Shown: positions 12,001 through 23,640, counted from the stretch's first letter. The stretch: 64,000 bases of DNA from Selaginella tamariscina (GCA_003024785.1 PUQB01000052.1:618375-682374), one strand, 5' to 3'. The notes: a model not told the origin generated them from the letters alone. Numbers and translations are program-made.

Positions 12001-12498
12001 AAAAAAACATCAAAAGACAGTTACCAATTTATATTGTAAAGACAATCCAGTTTATTAGGTTGGTGAACAAGTCTGACTTTTTTATGCAACATTAAGACTA
12101 CATGACCTTGTGGAAAGTTCAACTATCAACACCTCAGTCCATTTTTAGTGGGCATCTTGTATTAATGATGTGCTTATTGGTTAGATCTTCTTCTTCAATA
12201 CACATTCATTTAGTATTCCATGTTTCTTTTCTTGAGTGTACCATCCGAAAATGCTCCTTGGCCGAACTTTACCACCCCTAACTCCAATTATAAATTGATA
12301 ATGATTTGAAATATGAAGTCAACAAAACCTTGAACTCCAAATTCTTCGCCACCGACTTATTACTTAATCGATTGGGCTGGCTACCCTTCAAGTGAATGTT
12401 CTTAGGAGCCCACAACAAATCTGCAACTCGCTCACGATGTTGTTAACGAGTTTCATCGCAGGTATCCAAACAAGCCCAATCTCGAAAGAGGAGAGTAA
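9059..12498 (+). pseudogene. Decayed Ty3/gypsy gag-pol
   Basis: Begins immediately after the transposon end. Near 9240 a broken zinc knuckle reads LCLYCGK. 9370-9770 is a low-complexity linker with repeated Asn/Phe/Asp or Thr/Leu codons. Reverse transcriptase pieces follow: IDYRELNK near 10075, YTRYGYFEFTVMPFNLTNAP near 10180, and a YLDDI-type block near 10300. RNase H shows FTSAPILLHPDPARPFV near 10680. Integrase shows LYGLPDNIVSSRGP near 11610 and a GYHPEYDGQSK block near 11720. A weak chromodomain-like tail lies at 12310-12470. Stops and shifts occur throughout, so it is long dead. Confidence 0.8.
12485..12498 (+). promoter_or_regulatory. Polypurine tract before the 3' LTR
   Basis: AAAGAGGAGAGTAA directly precedes the LTR start TGTGACAATTTG at 12499, the expected position of a plus-strand primer in gypsy elements. 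Confidence 0.6.
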
Positions 12499-12830
12499 TG
12501 TGACAATTTGACTATGTCACACAGATATGGATATAGATATGGATAAGAATATGGATAATGATATGCATAATGATATGGATAGGGATATGGTAATATGAAT
12601 AAGGATCATTAAAGTTAATGAAGTCTAAGATAACTGTACGAATAGGGATAAGGGTCACTAAATTTAGCTAAATAGCTAAGACCATTTTTGGCTTTTCTTA
12701 TAGTATATAAGAGTAGATAAAATTCAAGTTAAGCATTTGGATTCAACACTACTTAGGAGTTAAACCTCTTGTTTTATTTCAATCTTTGTAATTTAACTTA
12801 TTTCATGTCTTTTTGACTTGGTTCTTAGCA
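12499..12830 (+). mobile_element. 3' LTR of the left gypsy element
   Basis: Starts TGTGAC after the polypurine tract and contains TATAGTATATAAGAG as a likely TATA box. It ends near TTCTTAGCA at about 12829. From 12540 onward it matches 1804-2038. Short ATGGATA-type repeats fill its first 100 bp. Confidence 0.7.
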
Positions 12831-12839
12831 AGAAGTTTT

Positions 12840-13060
12840 AATACAATTGTTCACTTATTGTTAAGAACCTGCCAAATAACTTTATCCTCTTGAACAAGTG
12901 GAAAGGTGTTTGCTTTCATTTGAACATGCATGTAGTGCACCGCCAACCATAGGAAGCGTCGTCTTCAATAATGTAATTTATTTTAGACATTACATGTGCG
13001 CTATTGCACAAAGTATCGTGGACTTAGTCAAGGGTCCCTTAGAGTCCAACAATGGGTATG
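12840..13060 (+). pseudogene. Diverged fragment of the methyltransferase-like gene
   Basis: Nucleotide-level resemblance to 43315-43530: TTCACTTATTGTTAAGAAC then GCCAAATAACTTT parallels the block encoding HLVVRNAPNFKL. Further on, SIVDLVKGP parallels SIVNLIRGP. It is much more diverged than the other copies, suggesting an older insertion or a sister family. No intact reading frame. Confidence 0.4.
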
Positions 13061-13254
13061 CTAAAATGAGTGCTACATCCAGGAAACAAGAGTATTTTAC
13101 TGAACATGCAAAACTATTTAGTTATCTTATATATAATTTATTAAATTGTGTTAGATGTGTAGGAAAAAGCACAACACTCCTTGTACATTGTCTGTGTATA
13201 TGCTAGATGTTTAATAAACCAACAATTATATGACAAAACCCAGTTGTAGCCCAA

Positions 13255-13695
13255 CAAGAAGTCTCTTTCTTTCTCAAGAGAAAGAGACTTAGATATGCAT
13301 TTATATAATTTATTTATGCACAACTATAGTCCAACACAATAACACAAACACATTAAAACTTATACATTCTCTATTTAGAGAGACTTGAATTTGTATTTAC
13401 AATAATGTATTTAAATCACAAATATTTATGCACAATTATAACACACCAATAACTCAAAACATATATAATTCAAACACTGTTAAAACTTTCACATTTTCTT
13501 TGTATCTTTAGAGGGACTAGATATGCATTTACAATAAGGTATTTAATTTACAAGACAAGCATATTTATAACCCAACAATAGCAACTAACAATGTATATAA
13601 TTCAAACTCATTAAAACTTTTCATTCTCTCTCTAGAAAAAGAAAAATAACCTTGTACTTAAATCAACAAGTTAATCTTATTTATGCACACAAACA
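13255..13695. repeat. Degenerate tandem repeat, about four units of roughly 95-130 bp
   Basis: Each unit pairs a CTCTCTxxAGAGAGACT block (near 13265, 13372, 13505, 13630) with an AT-rich stretch carrying ATTTATGCACAA and ACACATTAAAACT. The CTCT/AGAG halves could form small hairpins. No coding sequence. Confidence 0.6.
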
Positions 13696-13868
13696 AATAT
13701 GTAGGGAGCACACTTATTTGTACATGTGATACAGTGATGAACAAAAATATATAAGTTTAAGTTTTCCACTCCCACAGCTCGCAATGTTCACATGTTGTCA
13801 TTGTCATTTCTTGGTGTTGTTCATACACACAAAAGCTCATATGCATGTTGTAACTAAAATGGGCATGA

Positions 13869-14760
13869 TACATGAAATGGGAATATAAAATAAATTGTTA
13901 ATTAATACTTAAGTTTTTAATTATTAATTAATTATTTAATAAATATATAATTAAACCTTAAATATTAATTAATTAACAAATTAATCCTTCATTAACCTTA
14001 CTTAGTAAGGAATATTCCTAAAATATCTTAGAATATTCATATTATTTTTCATTGTAAAAATAGTTTACAATAATTAAAAAATATTATCAAACATAATTAC
14101 AAATGAAATCATTTCCTTATCAACCTGTTAATCTATTTGTAAATACTTCACCTTAATTATATAGAAAAATCTCCTCATTTTGTTTAAGTCATCATTTTTT
14201 GAATTAATCGAACCGTTTTGGTCAATATCTTTATATTGTTGCCACCACCTAACACTCTCACGAATGCAATTAAGAGTTGCCATCCTTGTTAATATATCAA
14301 TCATGATAAAAACAAAAGTGCATAAAGGCTTATATAAAAAATGATGTTCCTTAATAATAATATTGTAGAGTGCCTGGTTGCTCTCTTTTAATGATTCAAG
14401 AATATGGGTCGAAAGTGGTTGGATAGATACAAGCAATGTTTTGGTTAAGCATAGCCTTCTGAGGAGAGTCGTCTACCACTAAGATATGTGCGTTCTTCAT
14501 TATCCTTAATTGATTAATCTCCCTATGAAGCCCAATTAATCTTTCATTCTTGAAGAAGTATGGCTTGCTTTCTTTTTTTATATTATGAAATTCGAGAGGT
14601 TTATAATATATTCGCTGGTCAAAAATCTAATTCTTTACGAATCACCTCTTCTGCAACACTACAAGTTTCTTAAGCAAATTCAGCAGCGGTGTCAAGTTGT
14701 GAATCTGCATGAATGACCAAATCTTCACAAGTGTTTTAAAAGAGATGGTTCAACCTAGGA
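13869..14760 (-). pseudogene. FCP1-like remnant with internal deletion
   Basis: The C-terminal end is readable at 14436-14128 (ESNQALYNIIIKEHHF, ESVRWWQQYKDIDQN). At about 14400 it jumps to the block for the DPYS and DDSPQK region, losing the coding for the LVNYLD and CEQYPP segment. Upstream code runs to about 14707, followed by 5' untranslated sequence that matches 19130-19210 in reverse. The AT-rich DNA 13869-14105 is the subterminal region. Confidence 0.65.
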
Positions 14761-14867
14761 CGAAAATGATATCATATCATAGCTAGCCTTATAATTATCA
14801 AGGTATATTATTTACCTTGTTAATGTGTGACCCATGTTTGAACTAAAAGCTTCATTAATCCTTGAGA

Positions 14868-16500
14868 TCCTTGTTTCTTCACTTTGAGATTACTAATAGG
14901 ATTTGTTTATGAGTGGGCTTCAAGGTTTCTGAAACACATGGCCAATGACCCAATAGTGAAATTGGAGTCGCTAGACCAATGTGAAAGTGAAAAGTGTCCA
15001 TATGATTCACAATCGTGTCCATGTGTTAGCACACCTATCAAATGAAATCAGAAGTTTCATGACATTTCCAAGGCACTTTGGTGTTGCAACGAGCTTTGGA
15101 ATGCTAGTCTTTGAATGATCCATCTTGTCATGGATCCATCTTCTTTTGAATGGCAGTGATCTCCACAAAGATTTTTGCACAAGCCTCTATAGTCTTCAAT
15201 AATGTACAAGTGTCACACTTGGAAAAGCTTAGAGTGTTTTACAATCTCCACATCCTTAAAAATGAGTATTCCATATGTTGTTGAAGGTACTAGTGCAGAT
15301 TGCTTGGAGCCCCATCAAACTAAGGCACTTGTTCACATGTTCACACAGCTTCAATTGAGTGTAGATTGAAGGCAAAACCTTGAGATTTTCCCTAACCCCT
15401 ACATTTGTGGTTCGGCATTTGTGAGCACCATCTACATTGCTTTTTGAGTATCTCTATGGCTGCCATAATGTGAGAGCAAGTTTTGACCAAGTAAATGTTC
15501 CCATGTATTGAGGTTCACACTCCATCTAGCCACTCATCCCTTTGACGTAGAACATGGTCTTTGGGATCCCATATATACTGTACCAAGCTTTGAAGCAGAT
15601 AGCCACCTTATTAAATACCATGGATGTACTCTGATAACCTGTATCCGAGGCCATTCCATCAATACACCCAGTTAGTGCAGTATACAAACTCATGCCTTTG
15701 CTTTTGGGTGAGCGTACGAAAGACATGTCTACATTGGGTAATTTCATTTCGGTCTGCATCTGATAACACTTCTTCTTGCAGCAATCAATCGTGAAAATGC
15801 TCATAACACTTTCGGAAGATGTAGGATCCATCTTGACCCTCTTGTTGAAACTTGGAAATTTTAACCCATGAATCACCTTCTTTTTTTTTATAATAGGACC
15901 AATGCAAGGAACCTCTTCAAATATGAATTATTCTTCCGAGTTGTTATTATTAAAATCCAACCCAGAATATGTAGAACCATCTTGCCGTCTTAATTTAGAT
16001 GTTCCCCACCTCACGAGGGATCCACGATGCAATGTGCCATTAAGTGAAACCTCTATCACAACGACACCCATAAAGTCAGCCCTTAGTTTCTCTTCTGACA
16101 CTGCTTCCATTGGATTTATAGCTGTGATGATGCCTCATCCATCACAGCAGCAAGCCATCATTTTGTGAAATCGTGCTACTATTTGTTTGTGATCTGCATA
16201 TTCTATGTCAGCCTTGACTTCATCCAAATTCACAATATAAAAAACCCTCCTCAAATTCCATTATCAGAACCTCAACATGCTTGTAATGGTGTTCACCACG
16301 TACACACAAGATTTGGGCAATATTGTGACATGATGCATTATTATCTCGAACTTCCACTTCAGTGCCAACTATCTCGTTGTTCCAAAGAAGACATACTTTA
16401 TCTCCAGTATTAAACATATTGTCTTGCACATAAATAATTGTGTTATTTGTAATATTGTTTATGCAATATGTGGGAATGATATGCATGTGCAATAATTATG
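14868..16500 (-). pseudogene. DUF7869-like gene, N-terminal two thirds, copy 2
   Basis: Reads from the N-terminal exon at 16492 (VQDNMFNTGDKVCLLWNNEI, then VGTEVEVRD) through 15876-15526 (MIHGLKFPSFNKRVKMD, MASDTGYQSTSMVFNKVAIC) to the KxxDxCxS/MDHSK region. It stops at about 14868, where it joins FCP1-side sequence. The QMDNC and HTHEDID blocks are missing, so any catalytic centre is lost. The N-terminal GDKVCLLWNNEIVGTEV patch looks like a small beta-barrel (Tudor/SH3-like) element, but this is only an impression. Confidence 0.6.
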
Positions 16501-16534
16501 TATAGGGATAATATCTCATGCTTGATTAATACAA

Positions 16535-16800
16535 CTGATTGGCAGGATTAATCCCGCCCATGGCTCCCTCCGACGAGGAACAATGAGCAGGATTAATCCC
16601 GCCGCCGATTCTACCCCTTCGGAGAGAATCGGCGGGATTAATCCTGTGCCGATTTCTCTCCAGCGAGGAAGAATTGGCGGAATTAATCCCGACTGCCGAA
16701 TCTTCCTCGTCAGAGAGAGGCGGCAGGATTAATCTCGCTGCGGACTCCCTCCGACGAGGAAAGCGGCAGGATTAATCCCACTGCGGACTCCCTCTGACGA
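16535..16800. repeat. Palindromic array, six units
   Basis: GATTAATCC-centred units near 16541, 16589, 16630, 16674, 16722 and 16764, separated by spacers of the CTCCCTCCGACGAGGAA type. It is the same family as the arrays at 4.9 and 39.5 kb, but with a different spacer from the 39.5 kb array. It lies upstream of both flanking genes. Confidence 0.85.
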
Positions 16801-17495
16801 TTAATTTCTTATTATTTCAAGAATATTCCAATTGTTAAACCTTATTATCAATATTAAATTAATATATATTATTAAAACTATATATGGCTATATATTAGAT
16901 AAAATCATAATATTATATGTATAATTTAAAATATGTTCATAGTGTGTTTATTAATATTATTTTCTTAATTATTCAATGTTTGTTTTGCACACATATAAAC
17001 ACAGTCATAAATTTATCTATACACATGCACACGCATTAGAAGCACTCACAGAGACACATATGCACACATATGCACAAGCCGATGAGTGGATCACAATATA
17101 AATAAAGCATTTAGCTTTGTATTTATAATATAAAGTTTTAAAAACCAAAACCAAATTATATATTTACACACTCTACACTAAGACTTACATATGTTTAGTG
17201 TTTAGAGTAAATAATTAAAAAAATGTGTGCATTTCGTTTTATATTAGTATAAAGTTTTATACTATATATATATTATGTACCTAAAATTTTATAATAAAAT
17301 ACTTGCATTTGGTTTAAACCTTAAACCAAACTGGAGAAATATGTTGCTTCTTTATTAAAAACATCATGTTCAAAGCATCTATGATTTATATGTACTCAGT
17401 CTGTGTGTATATAACACATTGAATTTACACATGTAATATGTATGTATATCTGTGTGTATGTATATATGTGTACTAATATATGCAATGTGTACGAT
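16797..17495 (+). mobile_element. Approx. 0.7 kb AT-rich non-coding repeat
   Basis: Matches 45850-46495 in reverse orientation over most of its length (shared landmarks: TTTGTTTTGCACACATATA, AAGCCGATGAGTGGATCA, AACACATTGAATTTACACAT). No reading frame. It separates the palindromic array from the methyltransferase-like remnant and replaces that gene's 5' half, which points to insertion plus deletion. It is probably a non-autonomous element; its exact ends were not resolved. Confidence 0.55.
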
Positions 17496-19045
17496 ATGGG
17501 AGAAGTTTAAACACACGCAGTCGTGTGGGAAACTCTTGAGCAACCACAAGAGCTACTGTAGGGAAAGAACAATGTTCAAACTACTGACAAGTGAAGGGGA
17601 GCCCTCAGAGAAGTCTGCAAAGAAACCTAGTAAGATGCGAATGCTAAGTCTGTTCAATCTACAAAGATGTAGACAACGATTTCAAGCTCACATAGTTGAA
17701 GCCTTTAAATGGAACAACGATGGAGGAGATGGAAGTCTTGGCTGATTTGGTGATTGATGGCAAACTACAGATTAACAACAACAGCCCCACCTCTCTTTTC
17801 ATCTCAAGGCAATGGAGTTGAAGACGGTCAGGCACTTCAAGGAGTGGTTGGGAATACACTGCCACAAACTGGGTTGGACCTCGGCTTCAACATACGAAGA
17901 GGTCAGCAAATATTTGCATGTGACAAACGATGATATGCTTGTCGAATGGGTGAATCAATCGAAGATCTGGGCAAGAATCTATTGCACGCCAACGAAAAAG
18001 GAGAACATTGATGACGCTCTTATGGCAGTCCTTCAGCAGCGGAGAACCGAGTTGAACCTTATAAAGGAGGATGCTACGAATCACGACAAGCCCTACATAT
18101 TTTGTTGATTCGGAGACTTTATGGGGTAACATCACTGCTTGTAGGAAACCGTTTCAATTGTTCGTGATGGATCGGCGGTGTCAAAAAATCCTTCGACAGA
18201 TAGGCACTAGAGGATTTGGTGGAGAAACTTAGCCGTGCAAGCATGTACAAAGAAGGTATTTATTATTGAATTCATGCTTGCACTCTTCACTGATACCTAC
18301 GTTTTCAGGTATTTATTTCTTGATTCTTGCTCATGTCACCGATACTTTGCCTTGCCTTCGCCTTGCCAAGAAGAATAACATCGTTGGACAGGATTTTATA
18401 TGAATGATGCTGATCCAAGTGCATTGATACGGTTGTTCACTTGGTTGTTAGGAATGCGCCAAACAATTTAAACTTCCAAATGACTGGCCAGGCATCTGTT
18501 TGCACTCCAACGGCCTGAACCTCCATCCGATACACCGATAGCTGAGAGGGACGTATTCGGCAATGTACGTTATCCAAACATACAAGTCAAGCGGCACGGA
18601 GCATCGTCAACTTGATCAGGGGTCCTCACAGTGATGCATGGGTTTTTGACTACTGCACTAGGGGGTCCGTCTTGAAGGAGTGTTACCTTCGGGATACATG
18701 TGTGTTTGCCGTTGAAAAGGATAAGACCATGGTTGAGGACCTGAACAAGTGGATAGAGGTTCTCAACTGACTACCCCAACAAACCCATACAGGAGTATTT
18801 GAGAAAGTTCCCTCCGAGAAGTGCGATAGCTCAAGATGAATCTGGTTCAATGTCGGAGTCTGAGGACGAACTTCAATCAGATATTAGACCGGAAGTTATC
18901 TCGAGGAGTACAAACATTCACAACTCCATTACCCATGGAAACATCAACAAAGATACGGAAGATCATGAAATCTCCAAGCGGCTTAGACCTTCTTCGCCTC
19001 ACTCAGAAGGTAATAGCGAAGAAGAATTGTTAATGAGTTCTTAGA
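17495..19045 (+). pseudogene. ParB-like/methyltransferase-like protein, C-terminal half, copy 2
   Basis: Homologous to 42150-43931. The readable parts include a Lys-rich linker, ELKTVRHFKEWLGIHCHKLG, TYEEVSKYLHVTNDDMLVEW, the FYMNDAD block near 18400, and the methyltransferase-like patch (AWVFDYC, GSVLKECYL, VEKDKTMVEDL) near 18635-18760. The acidic/serine tail ends in EEELLMSS at 19042. Frameshifts occur near 18100 and 18590, and the ParB-like N-terminal half is absent. Confidence 0.55.
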
Positions 19046-19215
19046 GTGACGAATAGTTGTAAATGAGTGTAACATAAGGCATTTTTGTATATTTCGTTTA
19101 TATTTGTACAGAAAATAAATTCTCAAGGATTAATGAAGCTTTTAGTTCAAACATGGGTCACACATTAACAAGGTAAATAATATACCTTGATAATTATAAG
19201 GTCAGCTAACTATCA

Positions 19216-20232
19216 TTTTGCAGATGTAATGAAACAGTTGAGAACATGGATTTTCAGCATTGCCATGAGGTAAGAGAGGGGTTTGGCAAAAATTTCTTGT
19301 GCCACATGTCAGAATAATACAAGTTCATGCAGGAAATGGATAATAATGCAGCTCAAAACATTGTTACCATGGGGATCACTTCAGTTTCTAAAATCACTTT
19401 CTTAGCGCCTACAATATCTGAATCTTATAAGGATGATGTACAATTAAATGATAAAGGGATAGGCAATGATATAGTGTCAACAGATAAATGTGAAAGGGAG
19501 CAAACAAGTGAGTTGCAAAGCATTCAAGAGGCAACGCTACCCCATGTTACCATGGCCATATTGTGTTGTTGGATGTCAATGGTGTTCTGCTTCATCGACA
19601 AAGGCCCGAGGATAGGAAAAAAAGAAATCAAACAAGGAGATTTCATTCCTTGTCATGGTAAATTTCGATATGATATCATTTTTTCGTCAGGGTTGGACCG
19701 TCTCTTTCAAAAGCTTAAGGAGATGGGTGCATTGTGGGGATTTGGTCATGCATGCAATTCACAACTTGACACCGTTGCGAATTTGCTTAAGATTCGTAAA
19801 GATTGGATTTTTGACCACGAATATGTTATAAATTTCTTGAATTTCATAATATAAGAAAGGAAGCAAGCATACTTCTTCAAGAATGAAAGATTAATTGGGC
19901 TTCATGGGGAGATCAATCAGTTAAGGATAATGAAGAACACACATATCTTAGTGGTAGATGACTCTCCTCAGAAGGCTATGCTTAACCAAAACATTGCTTG
20001 TATTTATCCAATCACTTTTGACCCATATTCTAATACCAATACCATGAATGAGCTAGTGAACTACTTGGATATGTGCCTCAGAAAGAAGAATCTCGAAAAC
20101 TTTTGTGAGCAGTATCCACCATATCAAATATTTTTTGATGCTTTTCTTTCTCATGATTTTAAGTTTTATAAAATGAAGAATAACAACCGGGCGTTTTACA
20201 ATATTATTGTTAAGGAACGTCATTTTTTAGTA
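19216..20232 (+). pseudogene. FCP1-homology phosphatase-like gene, copy 2
   Basis: The first exon begins at an ATG near 19244 and splices (GT at 19270, AG near 19332) to EMDNNAAQN. Downstream are the DVNGVL motif region near 19575-19590 (out of frame with the upstream frame), GLDRLFQKLKEMG near 19695, and KDWIFDHEYV near 19799. The final HAD motif, ILVVDDSPQKAMLNQN, lies near 19945-19995, followed by YLDMCLRKKNLENFCEQYPP. The C-terminus runs into the terminal repeat. Relative to the 44 kb copy it has lost the CSVAEEV segment. Confidence 0.65.
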
Positions 20233-20261
20233 TCATGCCCATTTTAGTTACAACGTGCATT

Positions 20262-22690
20262 ATTATAAAAGGTGATTCATGGGTTGCAGATCTTCCCCTG
20301 CAAGTTTCGGCAAAAGGGTCAAGATGGATTACATCTTTAGCAAGTGTTACTAACATTTCCACGATTGACTGTTGTAAGAAGAAGTGTTGTTAGATGGCAG
20401 ACAGAAATGAAATTACCCAATGTAGACATGTATTCGTATGCTCACCCAAAAGCAAAGGCATGAGTTTGTATATGCTGCACTAACTGGGTGTATTGATGGA
20501 ATGGCCTTGGACACAGGTTATCAAAGTACATCCATGGTATTTAATAAGGTGGCCATCAGATTCTACTTCAAAGCTTGGTATAGTATATATGGGATCCCAA
20601 AGACCACGTTCTACCATCGGAGGGATGAGTGGCTAGATGGAGCGTGAACCTCATACATGGGAACACTCGCCTGGTTAAAAATCACTTTCACATTATGGAA
20701 GCCATAGAGATACTCAAGGTTTTTGTGGAAGCAAATGCAGACAGGATGCCTTACAAATGCTGAATCACGAATGCAAAGGTCAGGGAAAATCTCAAAGTTT
20801 TGCCTTCAATCTACACTCAATTGAAGCTATGTGTACATGTGAACAGTACCTCAGTTTGATGGGGCTTCAAGCAATCTACACTAGTACCTTCAACAACATA
20901 TGAAATACTCATTTTAAGGATGTGGAGATTGCAAAACACTCTAGCTTTTCCAAGTGTGACACTTGTACATCATTGAAGGCTGTAGAGGCTTGTGTAAAAA
21001 CCTTGGTGGAGATCACTGCCATTCAAAGAAGATAAAGGCCCACATGATTGCACAACAAACTTGCCAGTCTCAGTACTATGCACACCGCATGCTTTCTGTG
21101 TCACGCCATCAAAATACATGTGCTTGATCCATGACAAGATGGATCATTCAAAGACCAACATTCCAAGGCTCATTGCAACACCAAAGTGCCTTGGAAATGT
21201 TATGAAACTTCGATTTCATTGACAGGTGTGCTAACACATGGACACGGTTGTGAGTCATATGGACACTTTTCACTTCCACATTGGTCTAGCGACTCCAATT
21301 TCACTATTGGGTCGTTGGCCATGTGTTTCAGAAACCTTGAAGCCCACTCACAACAAGTCCTATCAGTGATCTCAAAGTGAAGAAACAACACCTTCAACCT
21401 TTACATAATGCTCTCATGAACACATCTGCACTTGAGGCTACTTGGGAATATGAGAGGCATTGTCAGCAGCCTGCACAAAAAACATGGCCCTGTTGAGAGT
21501 TCAGGTTCAGTGGAGGGATCTAGCTCAAATAGTGTACATGTGTCCTCAACATCAAATAAGCTTCCTCGTCATTTGCTTTTACAGATGGATAATTGTGCAG
21601 GCGAGAACAAAAATAGGTAAATCATTTTACTTAAGGGTTTCTCAAGCTCATACTTACTTTTATTTTCTAGATATGTGCTAGCATACTTGTCAATGCTTGT
21701 TGCCAAAGGTGTGTTTGAGACAATCACGCTCAGTTTCCTTATGGTTGGTCACACTCATGAAGATATTGATGCGTTCTTCAGCAAGGTCTCCAACTCTACA
21801 AAAAGGACAAGTGCACTTACCTTACATATGATGAATCTTTTTGAAAATTGCATCTCCAAAAAAAGTTGTGCTTTGCTTGTGACTGAGGTGCCAACTTCAA
21901 AAAAGTTTCTCAAGGAGTATATAAAAGAGGGGAGTGATTCTTTAGTTGGTCACCTTGTGCCGTACAATTCTTTTTCTCCATAAGAGATGGTATACCTATT
22001 ATGCAGTACAAGTTACGGCCATCAAGCATGAGCTGAAAGAGGGTTAATGCTCTTTAAAAGTGGAGAATGCCATTCTCCCAGAAGGACAACTAGACCCTAT
22101 TCCATTGAGTGCCCAGCTCAAGAACAAGAGGTTATTATTGATGGCATCAAAAAATATGTGGCATGTATTCAAAAGTCGATGTCAAAGAATTCTGATAAGG
22201 CAATTAATTACTCAGAATTATATAAACATGTGGTCAACTATTAGGAAACTATTGTTTGAGAGTTAGAAGGACCTATTATCACAAGTACAGAATTACAACA
22301 CCTTTTTTTGCCTAAAACAAGGTGATGAGAGGAGATTGAAATAACATTAATGAGCACAGATGACATAGAAGTCAGTAGTGCAAACCCCACACTTTGTTAG
22401 ATAAAGAAACTAAAAACTTAAAGCATACTTTTATTGTTGTAAGGATCTTCAAAAATTAGTGATCGTCCTCATTACTTTAATGTGTCATATAATTAGCCTA
22501 TTTGGATGGGTCAAATTATCGACACATCTGAAGTTATCACAAAAAAATAATATGGTTAAGGTTGTTGGTTCAAACTACAAAAAAGGCAACATGAGAAGGA
22601 GAGAGAAAAATATAATGAATGCCTAGAGAAAACATGGTCTCTCAATCAAAAAGACCCAGCATGTTTTAAATCCATTCAATATGGAAACAT
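20262..22690 (+). pseudogene. DUF7869-like transposase candidate, copy 3
   Basis: Begins abruptly at a point equivalent to 6207 in copy 1, right after the terminal repeat of copy 2. Readable parts are AALTGCIDGMALDTGYQSTS near 20470, RRDEWLDGA near 20620, and HGHGCESYGHFSLPHWSSDS near 21240. The catalytic-looking core QMDNCAGENKNR lies near 21585-21620, and GHTHEDIDAFFSKV near 21745-21790. An intron with GT/AG ends appears to separate NKNR from YVLAYLSMLVAKGVF (about 21617-21669). The C-terminal part (22050-22660) is frameshifted. This is the best copy for the central region. Confidence 0.65.
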
Positions 22691-23113
22691 TGATTATAAG
22701 ATTTTGTATATTATATATATATATTATTACTAGTACAAATTTTTAATTAATGTTATATTTAAATATTAATATTTTAATAATAACATCAATATTTATATAA
22801 TGTACCTCTCATGCTCTTTAATATTTTTATATTAGGCCCATACAATATTAAATATAATATATTATATAACTTAATACCTTTTACTTTTATAATGTTATTA
22901 ATTTTTAGTCCATGAATACTATAATTTATTAAAGGTTAATTACAAAAATAGAATTCGAAAGACTTCAAACATATATTTTAAAAAATATTCTTTCTTTAAA
23001 CATGTATTATTTTAAAGAATATTTCTTTAATATTAGAAAATACTAATTAAATAATTAAAATTGTTAATTATTAAGAAATGGAACTATAGAAATACCTATT
23101 TTAGTTACATGCA
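22691..23113 (+). mobile_element. Right end of the TIR transposon attached to copy 3
   Basis: AT-rich DNA matching 8430-9058 and 1303-1806, ending in a degenerate terminal repeat at 23091-23113 (ACCTATTTTAGTTACATGCA). Confidence 0.75.
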
Positions 23114-23640
23114 TCCATGTAGTGAAAGAATAAAACATGCCTTTAGCCTTCATGAAACCTGTAAGAGCTCATGACATAGTTTGAACATTGCTCAAGAGGG
23201 TACTCAAGCACACAAGTCTTTAATGTCTTTGCTTCCTAAGTTCCTTCAAGAGCAGATACTTACTTGGTTCCCAATGTTGAGAACATTGTTCTTCTTCCTC
23301 GTCCCAATGGATCATGGCTCATCTTTTGTACCTTTAAGTTTCTATCATTCACCTTCAGAGGTGTTCGTTGTGCATGACCTATGGGCGGCCAATTTCCATA
23401 AAATGAATCCATGTTGTTGTACAGGTCCAATGTGAAGCATGTGCACTCGAAACCTCTACATTTTCCTACTTTTGGTGACTGACCAGTCTTGTGACTCTTG
23501 GGGATACATGATATATACATAAGGATTATACATTCTTATGTAGTGTATTAAAATATAGACACCCCGGAAATATTACTTCATAATTAATTCGAGCTACACA
23601 TGATTACTGAGCAAAGTTGTCCATTGGCTTGATAAAAGGG
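23114..23640. other. Intergenic region between transposon and TM9SF gene
   Basis: No convincing gene. It contains the probable 3' untranslated side of the TM9SF gene. No clear polyadenylation signal was singled out. Confidence 0.4.

Larger units (their letters stand above)
13841..20260 (+). mobile_element. TIR transposon copy 2 (rearranged, both ends present)
   Basis: Left terminal repeat at 13841-13868 (ATGCATGTTGTAACTAAAAT, then GGGC) and an inverted counterpart at 20232-20260. Inside are an FCP1-like piece (minus), a DUF7869-like piece (minus), a palindromic array, an inserted 700 bp repeat, a methyltransferase-like remnant (plus) and an FCP1-like gene (plus). Both terminal repeats are the FCP1-side end type, so this copy is a composite of two element halves in opposite orientation, not one simple insertion. 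Confidence 0.65.
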
